From Pseudomonadota bacterium (GTDB lineage: Bacteria; Verrucomicrobiota; Verrucomicrobiia; Chthoniobacterales; UBA6821): a stretch of DNA of 36,909 nucleotides. Below, in pieces: positions 8,524-20,465 of the stretch (position 1 is the first letter of the stretch; each line of letters begins with the position of its first letter). The notes beneath the pieces are model-generated. The model did no database searches, was not told where the DNA came from, and worked only from the letters and a program-made list of their open reading frames with translations. The stretch lies in contig RFPR01000003.1 in assembly GCA_009928265.1 (NCBI GenBank), forward strand, positions 1-36,909, given 5' to 3'. A program made the translations under genes and the position numbers.

Positions 8524-9386
8524 CGTTTCAGCGGGAACGTCCTGATGTACAGGCGGGCCCTGTTGGCGAGGAGAGGGGGAAGACCATTTGAGAGAGTGAG
8601 ATTGGTTTCCCACCCGTTCAGGGGGATTCCCCCATTTGTCATGCAGTCCTGAAGCAAAGCGCTCATGTTACTCAACTGCGAGGGAGGGACGGTAGCCTTA
8701 CTTGAAGGATCCAGCAATCCCATGGCGACCACCACGGCGGCCACATTCGCAAGACCATGCCTGGGCTTGGAAGGATTGCCTAGATAGGCATAGGAGTTGA
8801 CCTGGTTGGTGCTGCCGTCGGCATTAACGGTTCCCGGTTTCATCATGAGGCCGATCTCCATGCGAAAGACCGCGGGTCCCACCACATGCCAGTAGTTGGT
8901 AGCATTTCCAAGGCACTGCGGGAGATTTGTCGTGTTGAATCCCGTGACGGACACGTTAGTGGTCAGGAAAGGGAGATCATCCCAACCCTTCGTCATCGCC
9001 ATCCGTGAAAGCTGCTGATTGGTCACCATGTATCCAACCATCGAGAGGGGACTCAATCCTCCCGTCGATCCTGAATAACCGGGAGCTTGGCTGTAAAAGT
9101 AAAATTGGTCGTTGCGGTCACCTCCCCCGCTCCCATCTTGGGGAAGCCCCAGAAAAAGAGTATCCACATCCTGCCTGATCACCATGGAGGTGATGTCAGC
9201 GTCCATCCTGTCGAAGACGGAGCGCGCCTCGGCGTCCATGTCGAGACGGCGCTTCATCATGGCTGAGGAGGAGGATGTCGCTCCGATGGTCTGAAAAAGG
9301 AGCAGGACCACCATGCTGAGCACGGCAAGCGCCACCAGCATCTCCAGCAGGGTGAATCCCCGAGCGGGATCCACCCCGGACTTCAT
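8520..9386 (-). CDS. Verru_Chthon cassette protein C-like, prepilin-type N-terminal methylation protein
   Basis: MKSGVDPARGFTLLEMLVALAVLSMVVLLLFQTIGATSSSSAMMKRRLDMDAEARSVFDRMDADI; class III prepilin signal. ORF track start (9641) lies inside the upstream gene; ATG at 9386 is the more likely start. Confidence 0.82.
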   Translation of the reverse strand: MKSGVDPARGFTLLEMLVALAVLSMVVLLLFQTIGATSSSSAMMKRRLDMDAEARSVFDRMDADITSMVIRQDVDTLFLGLPQDGSGGGDRNDQFYFYSQAPGYSGSTGGLSPLSMVGYMVTNQQLSRMAMTKGWDDLPFLTTNVSVTGFNTTNLPQCLGNATNYWHVVGPAVFRMEIGLMMKPGTVNADGSTNQVNSYAYLGNPSKPRHGLANVAAVVVAMGLLDPSSKATVPPSQLSNMSALLQDCMTNGGIPLNGWETNLTLSNGLPPLLANRARLYIRTFPLKR

Positions 9387-9387
9387 G

Positions 9388-10083
9388 TCAGAAATCCTTT
9401 CCGCATTCGCGGTCGTCATCGCAACGGTCGTCACGGTCACGGCGGCTGCGACGGTCGTCGTCACAGTGGTCATCGTCATCGTCGCAACTTCCGGACTTGG
9501 TGTAATTCTTGTCGCTGTCCGATTCGCCGCAACTGGATGATCCGCTTCCATTGGTGGCACTTTGATTTGGTTGGTAGACAACCTTCGCACGGTAAACGCC
9601 TCCCAACTGCATCGCACGGTTAAATGACGTGACCGTTTCAACAGCCCCCTGCGGTTTATCAGCCGAAGACTGAGGCGGCCAGAAGACCTTGATCCGGGCC
9701 GTGGTCAAGGATGAGACCGTGGTGGACGGGGCGTTGGTGATGGACACGGTGACACCGAACCTGGCTTTTCCAGGATCGGACACCATGCTGCCGTCTCCGG
9801 AGAGGAAGAGGCTGGTGGCCCCTCCCTGCCCTGAGGCCGGCAGAGTAATCCCGTACTTAGGCGAAGTCGCCGAAGAGGACGGTGTATATCTGAGATCGGA
9901 AGCCACTGACGAGAGCATCGTCGCGCAGGCGGTCTGCTCCGTGGTATCCCTCGCGATGCGGATGCCGGCGGGAAGCAGGCCCTGCATCGTGGCGACGCAG
10001 ACGCCGGTGATCCCGACAGCAAGACAGACTTCGACGAGGGAGAACGCTCCCCGCGATGTCTTTGCTGACTTTTTCGTTTTCAT
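9388..10083 (-). CDS. Verru_Chthon cassette protein B-like, prepilin-type protein with Asp/Arg/Cys-rich C-terminal tail
   Basis: SRGAFSLVEVCLAVGITGVCVATMQGLLPAGIRIARDTTEQTACATMLSSVASDL; tail SCDDDDDHCDDDRRSRRDRDDRCDDDRECGKDF. Confidence 0.82.
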   Translation of the reverse strand: MKTKKSAKTSRGAFSLVEVCLAVGITGVCVATMQGLLPAGIRIARDTTEQTACATMLSSVASDLRYTPSSSATSPKYGITLPASGQGGATSLFLSGDGSMVSDPGKARFGVTVSITNAPSTTVSSLTTARIKVFWPPQSSADKPQGAVETVTSFNRAMQLGGVYRAKVVYQPNQSATNGSGSSSCGESDSDKNYTKSGSCDDDDDHCDDDRRSRRDRDDRCDDDRECGKDF

Positions 10084-10120
10084 GTTCTTTGGGGGTTGAG
10101 GGTTTTCTACTCGGTTAAGA

Positions 10121-10855
10121 TCAGGGGCCGGGCCGCAATGCCTTCACGATGCCGTTAACGGCGTCGACCTCGACAACGGCGGTGTCCAGAGAGTTCACGG
10201 CGACCATCCCTCCTTTGGAGGGACGAAGCGCTAGATGGAGGCCTTCCGGCAGTGCTTGGGAACCTGGGAGTGAAGCGGATCCCCTCGGATCGAACCGGAT
10301 GACCGCAACGGAGAATCCCGGGATCGTGGCCTTGGTATTCACCGGCCATCCGAAAGGCGCATTCACCGGGGTAACGCCCAGAAGGATCGAATTGGTCAAC
10401 ATGGCTGCATTGCCGAACGGGAGACTTTGATCCAGATGAAGATTCTCCATCTGCTGAAGCTTGCCGATCGGCATCAGATTGGAGGGGGCAATAACGGACG
10501 AGGGATCGGAGGGGTTGTAGCCCGGCGTGCCGTCCTTGGTTGCCACGGTCCCTATCCAGATTTTTCCGACACCGGATGTTGCCGGCAGCTTGCCAGCCGG
10601 TTGCATACCGTCTGATTCAAAGAAACCCACATAAACGTAGGTGTTGAGCTGCATCGCCTGAGAGCGGGCCAACTCGAGGATGGACTGCATGTCGGAAACC
10701 CTTCGGTTCATCGCAATTCCACCAGTAATTCCCCAGAGGGCTGTGATGGAGGCCCATGCCATCCATGCCATGATGTTGATGACCACAAGCAACTCGAGGA
10801 GCGAAAACCCAGCACGGCGGTCTCTGGAACCGGAAGTGTGGAAACTGATTCTCAT
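10121..10855 (-). CDS. Verru_Chthon cassette protein D-like, prepilin-type protein
   Basis: RRAGFSLLELLVVINIMAWMAWASITALWGITGGIAMNRRVSDMQSILELARSQAMQLNTYVYVGF; start uncertain (ORF track extends to 11041). Confidence 0.82.
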   Translation of the reverse strand: MRISFHTSGSRDRRAGFSLLELLVVINIMAWMAWASITALWGITGGIAMNRRVSDMQSILELARSQAMQLNTYVYVGFFESDGMQPAGKLPATSGVGKIWIGTVATKDGTPGYNPSDPSSVIAPSNLMPIGKLQQMENLHLDQSLPFGNAAMLTNSILLGVTPVNAPFGWPVNTKATIPGFSVAVIRFDPRGSASLPGSQALPEGLHLALRPSKGGMVAVNSLDTAVVEVDAVNGIVKALRPGP

Positions 10856-11055
10856 CGGGGGGAGAGCGGTTGCCCCCTGCATCCTTTGACTCTTGGGAAC
10901 GATGCCGCGTTCACCTTGTTTTTCCCACATCGCCGGAACAAACGACCTCTCCCCGGCGGCCGGATTTTTCCGGTCTCCTGCCCCCGTAAACCGGAGCAGT
11001 GTCTTCATGGTGCAAACTCGCACCACTTCCATCATCCGCAAGCGGAAGATTTCAA

Positions 11056-11586
11056 TCAGGGCAATGCCGTCATCACCCTCTCCCTGCTCTCGGGCAGCCT
11101 GTGCAGCAGGGCTCCCAGCGAGCGGTAGGCGGTCACCGAGGGATCGTGGATCCCGAGCACTTTGGCCAACTCGGTTTCAAAATGGAGGATCGCCTTCTGA
11201 TCGGGGGCGTTTGTTCGCAGGAAACCCCAGGCCCGCTGGAGCAGCGAAAACATCTCCGGGACGGGATGCATCGGCTCGGTCGCGAGATCGCAAAGCTCGG
11301 CGAAGTAGGAAGCGGCAAGCACCGTCGCATAGGTCGTCTGGAGTGCGCTGGCCGGATCGCCCGAAACCTCGGAGAGCGAGTGGAGATCGCCTGACTTCTG
11401 CGGCTTGAAGGCGATGTCAGCCTCGGTGAAAAGTTCCAACCTTCCTGCAAAGGCGCCGCCTGGTTTCGTTGCACCGCGCACCGCTGTCTTCACCTTGCCA
11501 TGGCGGTCGGTCAGCCAGACCACGACGAGGCTGTTCTCCGAATAACGGTAGCGTCTTAACAGGATCGCGCGGGCTTGTTCCATCAT
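11056..11586 (-). CDS. recO: DNA repair protein RecO-like (short)
   Basis: MEQARAILLRRYRYSENSLVVVWLTDRHGKVKTAVRGATKPGGAFAGRLELFTEADIAF...YFAELCDL matches RecO N-terminal OB fold and following region. Confidence 0.85.
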   Translation of the reverse strand: MMEQARAILLRRYRYSENSLVVVWLTDRHGKVKTAVRGATKPGGAFAGRLELFTEADIAFKPQKSGDLHSLSEVSGDPASALQTTYATVLAASYFAELCDLATEPMHPVPEMFSLLQRAWGFLRTNAPDQKAILHFETELAKVLGIHDPSVTAYRSLGALLHRLPESRERVMTALP

Positions 11587-12068
11587 CCCTCGCCCATCGC
11601 GCGGATCAGGCACTCCTGCATAAAGCCGAAGAGGTTCACCTGCAGCAACGCCATCCCTTTGGCTGTCGAGAAATCGGCCTCCTCCTCATCGGCAGCCATA
11701 TCGGCTTCCGTGAGGTCATGCTCGGAGGCAAGGGCAAGACGGACTGCATTGAGCGTGGTGAGCCACGCATCGGTGTGGTCAGCGGGGATGGTCAGCGACC
11801 AGTCCCCTTTCTTGCCCTGGGTCATTGCTCCCAGATCAGCCTCGACGACGGAACGGGCTTTGGAAAATCCCTCGCGTAGTTCAGGCCGGACATGATCCTC
11901 CCAATCCTCGATCAGTTCCGTGTCCTCACCCGGCGGAGGCAGTAGACGAGCACTTCCCTCCGGACAGCGCTCCCACGGATCGGCAGCCGCGGCGCGCAGG
12001 ATCGCCTCCAGCACGGGATGGATTCCGTGGAAGCGACCTCCCCCACCCTCTGCGAACTCGAACGTCAC
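11583..12068 (-). CDS. DUF2017 family protein (ClpS-associated)
   Basis: Likely GTG start at 12068 overlapping the clpS TGA. Pattern WEDHVRPELREGFSKARSVVEADL...DAWLTTLNAVRLALASEHDLTE resembles DUF2017, known beside clpS in actinobacteria. ORF track start is 12215. Confidence 0.75.
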   Translation of the reverse strand: MTFEFAEGGGGRFHGIHPVLEAILRAAAADPWERCPEGSARLLPPPGEDTELIEDWEDHVRPELREGFSKARSVVEADLGAMTQGKKGDWSLTIPADHTDAWLTTLNAVRLALASEHDLTEADMAADEEEADFSTAKGMALLQVNLFGFMQECLIRAMGEG

Positions 12069-12352
12069 AGTGCCTTCTCCATCGTGGCCAGCAGGAGAAA
12101 TCCGTGCAGTTGCTGAACATAGTGCTCGGCTTTTTCCTTGCCGCCGCTCCAGACGATCGAGCGACCCTTGTGATGGACTTCCATCATGTGCTGCTCGGCC
12201 TTCTCCGAGGTCCATCCGAAAACCCTCCGGAAGACCATCGTCACATAGCTCATGAGATTGACCGGATCGTTGTGCACCATCACTAGCCAGGGGCGATCGA
12301 GTTCCTGCCTCAGATCTGTCTCCGGGGAATCAAGGAGATCGGGATTCGCCAT
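12065..12352 (-). CDS. clpS: ATP-dependent Clp protease adaptor ClpS
   Basis: RPWLVMVHNDPVNLMSYVTMVFRRVFGWTSEKAEQHMMEVHHKGRSIVWSGGKEKAEHYVQQLHG: HND...MEVHxxGR ClpS core. Confidence 0.93.
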   Translation of the reverse strand: MANPDLLDSPETDLRQELDRPWLVMVHNDPVNLMSYVTMVFRRVFGWTSEKAEQHMMEVHHKGRSIVWSGGKEKAEHYVQQLHGFLLLATMEKAL

Positions 12353-12354
12353 GA

Positions 12355-12936
12355 TCAGACGATGGAAATGGGGGCCTCGACCTCCTCCCGACCGAGAATT
12401 CCGAGGATCAGGAATCGTGAGATGTCACGCCCGTCGAGACCCGCACCCATTCCCTCCTGCAGGAGATAGGCTCCCTCCATGACTCGAGGGGGAAGACTGA
12501 AGAGAGCGGCGCGAAGCGCGTGGATCACGGCAAGATGGCCCGGAGCATCGCCCGCAAGGACCATCGTGCGATAGCGTTCCAGCATCCGATCACCCCGGGG
12601 CGGCAGAAGACCACCGATGAGACGCTTCCCCTCCGTGCGGCTCTGAAGAGAAAGATGTTTGGGAAGAAGGGTCTCCAACCGGCAATCGATCAGAGCAATC
12701 TCGAGATTCCCACCCAGCGAATACTCCCGGCGCACATCCTCCATCGCTGGCCGGATCGCCGGAGAAAAGAGGGAGGCGTTCCAGTTCACCACGGAAGCGG
12801 CTACCGGGCCACGGACCTCAAGGGTCACTTCGCCCACGGCATCAAGGAAGGGATTGCAAAGTTCCGCCGCACGGACGATCACCCCGAGATCACTCCCGGA
12901 GTCGACCTGTTCTTGTCGTAGAGCGGCTTCTCCCAT
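12355..12936 (-). CDS. Conserved hypothetical protein between ybeY and clpS
   Basis: Long ORF in operon with close spacing to ybeY (13 nt) and clpS (2 nt); no motif I can assign. Confidence 0.65.
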   Translation of the reverse strand: MGEAALRQEQVDSGSDLGVIVRAAELCNPFLDAVGEVTLEVRGPVAASVVNWNASLFSPAIRPAMEDVRREYSLGGNLEIALIDCRLETLLPKHLSLQSRTEGKRLIGGLLPPRGDRMLERYRTMVLAGDAPGHLAVIHALRAALFSLPPRVMEGAYLLQEGMGAGLDGRDISRFLILGILGREEVEAPISIV

Positions 12937-12949
12937 GCTGGAGAAGCTA

Positions 12950-13381
12950 TCACACCCCCTTCAGGGCTTCTTCTAAAATCTCCTCCTGACGGGCATGCAT
13001 AATCACCCGCTCTTTTTCGGTCAGATCGTCGTACCCAAGCAGATGCAGAAGGCCGTGGATCGCACAGAGAGCGACCTCATGATCAGCGGGGTGACGGAAC
13101 TTCTTCGCATTGGCCGCCGCAATGGGAACCCCGATCAGGATCTCCCCATGCTCGAATGTGATCACATCGGTTGGCGTCGGATCTTCGAGGAACTCCCCGT
13201 GCACCTTGGCGATCGCCGCCTCACCCAGCAGCGTGATCTCCACCTCAGGCGGAAGAGTCAGCCCCTTCTTCCTAGGCTTCCCTACACACAAGGGCAACGC
13301 CACCTCTACGATCCGCCGAATCTTCGGCAGATCGACTTTCAACGCGCGTTGGCGGTTGGCCCAGAGGAGAGTTGGAAGCAT
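12950..13381 (-). CDS. ybeY: rRNA maturation endoribonuclease YbeY
   Basis: ALCAIHGLLHLLGYDDLTEKERVIMHARQEEIL: HGxLHLxGYDH-like metal site. Confidence 0.93.
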   Translation of the reverse strand: MLPTLLWANRQRALKVDLPKIRRIVEVALPLCVGKPRKKGLTLPPEVEITLLGEAAIAKVHGEFLEDPTPTDVITFEHGEILIGVPIAAANAKKFRHPADHEVALCAIHGLLHLLGYDDLTEKERVIMHARQEEILEEALKGV

Positions 13382-13536
13382 GTGGAAAGGCTTTTAGACT
13401 GAAGACAACCAAGCTTGTGGGTGCAAGCGCGGAAGACTGACGCAGTTAGCCCCAAAGGGGTGGCACTGTACGCCGGGAGGCGGATGCCATCAATTAGACT
13501 GTTAGGAAAAACTGTAGAGTTGGTGGTGGTATTACA

Positions 13537-13552
13537 GGATTAATATTAATCC
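13537..13552. repeat. Perfect 16-bp palindrome GGATTAATATTAATCC
   Basis: Read directly; overlaps the stop codon of the 154-aa ORF. Confidence 0.9.
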
Positions 13553-14010
13553 TCTTGTTCCGAATCAGACTCACCTGTTCCCATCAAATCCCAATAAGCT
13601 TTCATATAGTAGGGCCCCCAATAACCCTCCCGGAGATGCACGGGTGTTCGCCTTATCGCATCTTGTACTGTATCAGAGTCTGGCAACATGCATGAATCCA
13701 AATCCTTTTGAGCAAGGTAGTAGAGCATCCCTCTTGGAGTGATCTCAATTTCCGCCTGATTGAGAATCTCTTCAGGAGGAACACAAAATGTAGGTCCATC
13801 GCATGTGCCCTGGTTGTACTGCTCGATATTTAGGTAATCACCATAACCTAAAACCAGTATTGTTTCACTTTCTGTCCGAGGAATTTCGGGTGTTGTTTGG
13901 GGGGCTAAACTGTTTTCTTCATTAAGATTTAATGCTTCAGAAAGAAGAATTTTATTCTTTAAAACTAATTTAGCCAAGTCTTTGCCAATAGTAACAAATA
14001 TGAATTTCAA
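13546..14010 (-). CDS. Hypothetical acidic protein in low-GC island (apparent TTG start)
   Basis: 154-aa ORF directly following the membrane-protein ORF (4-nt gap); no recognised family. Confidence 0.6.
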   Translation of the reverse strand: MKFIFVTIGKDLAKLVLKNKILLSEALNLNEENSLAPQTTPEIPRTESETILVLGYGDYLNIEQYNQGTCDGPTFCVPPEEILNQAEIEITPRGMLYYLAQKDLDSCMLPDSDTVQDAIRRTPVHLREGYWGPYYMKAYWDLMGTGESDSEQED

Positions 14011-14014
14011 TTTA

Positions 14015-14626
14015 TTATGTTTTTATGCTCTTGTTGAAAAATAATGCTAAACCCTGAATAGGTATTCCCAACGCCATACCTACTAACAAAACTTTGACAG
14101 CATTTGCAAAATCATACTTTAAAAATATAATAGCTGCAATAGTAGCAAGATATGAAGCAGAAATAATTACTGCTTGGATTTTTGCATCATTATTTTCCTC
14201 TTTGGAAGCCATTAATGCCCATGGAGTTGAAACTATTCCATATGACCAAATTAGTAATGGAGTTCGAATTCCCTCATCTCCAAAGAAATAGAAAAATCTA
14301 AGCACCAAAAAAGAGTATCCGCACATTACTCCATAATTCCACACAGCAACGGGAAGCATCATCAAACATCCAAAGAATGATGATATCGCTTGTTTTTTAT
14401 TTAAGAGAAAAACTGCAGGCATTGCCAAAATCAGACCAAATCCCAATGCTAATGGAATAATAAATTGGGACAAAATAAGTGCCCCTAAACCAATTCCAAT
14501 TGCTTTCCACTGTCCAAGAATAACTAGCCAAAAAAATGAAACAATTCCACTAAATGTATTAATGAATACAAAAATTGCACTAACTAATATTAGCGGAGCT
14601 GCTAAAATGTAAATTATTTTCTTCAT
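14015..14626 (-). CDS. Hypothetical multi-pass membrane protein in low-GC island
   Basis: MKKIIYILAAPLILVSAIFVFINTFSGIVSFFWLVILGQW... several hydrophobic segments. Confidence 0.7.
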   Translation of the reverse strand: MKKIIYILAAPLILVSAIFVFINTFSGIVSFFWLVILGQWKAIGIGLGALILSQFIIPLALGFGLILAMPAVFLLNKKQAISSFFGCLMMLPVAVWNYGVMCGYSFLVLRFFYFFGDEGIRTPLLIWSYGIVSTPWALMASKEENNDAKIQAVIISASYLATIAAIIFLKYDFANAVKVLLVGMALGIPIQGLALFFNKSIKT

Positions 14627-14694
14627 TTTATTATTGAATCGCTAGTAACTAGAGCTTCTAGACTTCGACGCTACATACAGTCAACTCTTATTCA

Positions 14695-18462
<3,768 letters not shown>

Positions 18463-18500
18463 GGATTGGAGAAGGTGGCGGCGCCTGCTACGGCTGAGGA

Positions 18501-19136
18501 ATGGCTATGGAAAAGACCAAGGATCTGACGATCAGTCTTCCCGAGGGCTATGCGTCCGGAACGCAGCGTTACGCGTTGCTGCTGTCGCTTGATCCGGGAA
18601 TGCCCGCTGCAGAAATCGCCACCCGACTGAAGGATAAAGGTCTCCTGCCCCGACTGATCGTGGCGGTCCGAGCGGAAGGAAGTAACGCGGATGCGGCGAG
18701 TTTGCTGGAACGACTGACCGACTCGCACCGAATTCTGGAAGCCCCCCAGGCACGCTGGATCTGCGGGACAGGACACTCCGCCGCCGAGGCGCTGCGATTT
18801 GTTCTCGACCACCCTGATCTGGCGGGACGAGCAGCCTGTCTCTCGACATCCTTTGAGGGAGCGGAGGGAGCGCCTCCCCTGCACTCGCGCCTGCTTCGGG
18901 AGTTGGAGGAGAGGGTTGATCTTCCAGCCGGAGTGAAGCTGTTCCTTGATTATGGCACCATCGGTCTCGACGAATGCTATGAGCCGTATCACCGGGATGC
19001 CGGTGCAATCTTCCGCGCGAAGGGATGGACTGATGATCGAGAGTTCCGGATTACCCGTAGCATTGGAGGATCGCACGATCCCGCCTCGTGGCGCGATCGT
19101 CTCAGTCCGGCCCTGTGCTGGCTGGCGGAACGCTGA
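18501..19136 (+). CDS. Putative esterase-like alpha/beta hydrolase
   Basis: [11 protein letters not shown]...[33 protein letters not shown]...[31 protein letters not shown]...[20 protein letters not shown] resembles the putative-esterase (esterase D) family. Confidence 0.65.
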   Translation: MAMEKTKDLTISLPEGYASGTQRYALLLSLDPGMPAAEIATRLKDKGLLPRLIVAVRAEGSNADAASLLERLTDSHRILEAPQARWICGTGHSAAEALRFVLDHPDLAGRAACLSTSFEGAEGAPPLHSRLLRELEERVDLPAGVKLFLDYGTIGLDECYEPYHRDAGAIFRAKGWTDDREFRITRSIGGSHDPASWRDRLSPALCWLAER

Positions 19137-19140
19137 CATT

Positions 19141-19719
19141 TCAGGCAATTACCCGGGCCTTACGCTGTGTCAAGGCTTGCTCCATCACCACAAAGAAGGC
19201 TGCAGAGAGCAGATCCCCCGCGAGACTGTTACGAAAGAAGGTCCAAGTCGGGGGGTAGCCAGGAAGCCCTACCGTCAGCGCCTGCACCCATCCCGCAAAA
19301 GTCTGCGGATAGGCGGTGAGGCCAGACCAGCTTCCCGTATTGGTCACCACATAGAAAAAGACAGATGCAGCGAGTGTGCCGCCCAGAACAGGAATCAATC
19401 CGGTGCGACCCCGGAGGCTCCAACCGATCGCGACAGCCACAAGGTAGCCGGGCAGAGTCCAGAGGAGTTGAGCGGATAAGAGGGGTGCTCCGTAGTGGAG
19501 ATTGAGCAAGAGATCAGAAACCAGCAGAGCCACCACCGGCACAGCCAGACCGATCCATCCCGGCAGGAAGAGAGCCCCGCAAAGGGCCGAAGCCATCAGC
19601 GGCGAGAAATTCGGCAGGACCTCAGGCGCCACCTCAACGCGGAGGACACGGAAGAACGTGCCTAGCAGGAGAAGTGTAAAAGCTGTCAGGAGTGCGGGAG
19701 AGGCAAGGAATCTGTTCAT
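19141..19719 (-). CDS. Membrane protein, DUF6580-like (ECF S-component-like topology)
   Basis: NFSPLMASALCGALFLPGWIGLAVPVVALLVSDLLLNLHYG and repeated TM segments. Confidence 0.6.
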   Translation of the reverse strand: MNRFLASPALLTAFTLLLLGTFFRVLRVEVAPEVLPNFSPLMASALCGALFLPGWIGLAVPVVALLVSDLLLNLHYGAPLLSAQLLWTLPGYLVAVAIGWSLRGRTGLIPVLGGTLAASVFFYVVTNTGSWSGLTAYPQTFAGWVQALTVGLPGYPPTWTFFRNSLAGDLLSAAFFVVMEQALTQRKARVIA

Positions 19720-20465
19720 TGTGGCTTGATCATATTGGGATCGAGTCGACCGATGTTGGCACCAGGCATCCGGGAATCAAGAGATCCCGGCATCATTGGA
19801 AGGCATCCCGCGGAGCCATCAGCGAATCCGACCATCGCCTGGCCGCCGACACGGAAGTGAACGGTCCTTTCGGTGGCGTTGAAATAATAGAACTCCTCGA
19901 CCATTGGTTTTTTGGCAGAGGCAGGTGCCTGGAAGGTATTCACCTGGGCACAGGTCGCAAAGACGGGGATCTTTCCCGGACTCGATAAGGCCAACTGGCT
20001 CTTTCCCTGCAAAAGAAGGTTGTACCCGTAGGCGAAATGGGTGGAGCCATACTTCGGCTTGAAGGTGTTGCCTGCCCTAGAAAACGAGGGGTCGACGGCC
20101 ATTCCTCCAGAAGCGGCGATGTAGGGGCCGAGCGGACCTTGATTGAGATCTAGCCACCTCTTGCCCTCAGGAGCGGAGAGACTAGCGGAAGGTTCGAGCC
20201 CAAACCACCACTGGGTTCCACCATTGGTTCTGGAACTGTACTGCCAGTAAACCATGCCATTCTCAGCAAGATACGATTGGGCTGCAGCATTCAACTGGGC
20301 GATGACATGGGCGCTTGTAGCATCCGTTGAGGAGGCGTAGACACTCCGTACTGCGGGAAAAAGCAGTGCTGCAAGTACGGCCACAATGGCTAACCCAACA
20401 AGCAGTTCAAGAAGAGTGAAGGCTCCCCGCCTAGCGGAATTCAGGATTTCTTTAAGATTTTCCAT
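19716..20465 (-). CDS. Prepilin-type N-terminal cleavage/methylation domain protein
   Basis: MENLKEILNSARRGAFTLLELLVGLAIVAVLAALLFPAV; C-terminal VHFRVGGQAMVGFADGSAG. Confidence 0.9.
   Translation of the reverse strand: MENLKEILNSARRGAFTLLELLVGLAIVAVLAALLFPAVRSVYASSTDATSAHVIAQLNAAAQSYLAENGMVYWQYSSRTNGGTQWWFGLEPSASLSAPEGKRWLDLNQGPLGPYIAASGGMAVDPSFSRAGNTFKPKYGSTHFAYGYNLLLQGKSQLALSSPGKIPVFATCAQVNTFQAPASAKKPMVEEFYYFNATERTVHFRVGGQAMVGFADGSAGCLPMMPGSLDSRMPGANIGRLDPNMIKPQ

Noticed and set aside
9400-9490. CRISPR-like or tandem-repeat array
   Set aside because: Imperfect triplet-based repeats inside a coding frame (Asp/Arg codons), without spacer-repeat structure.
9387-9641. N-terminal extension of cassette protein C (Thr/Val-rich TTVTTTVAAAVTVTTVAMTTA)
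   Set aside because: Out-of-frame reading of the Asp-rich repeat of cassette protein B; ATG at 9386 just before the prepilin signal is a better start.
18463-18500. Possible cobalamin or SAM riboswitch upstream of metH
   Set aside because: Only ~38 nt separate the metH start from the divergent gene; too short for such a leader, and no B12-box was seen.
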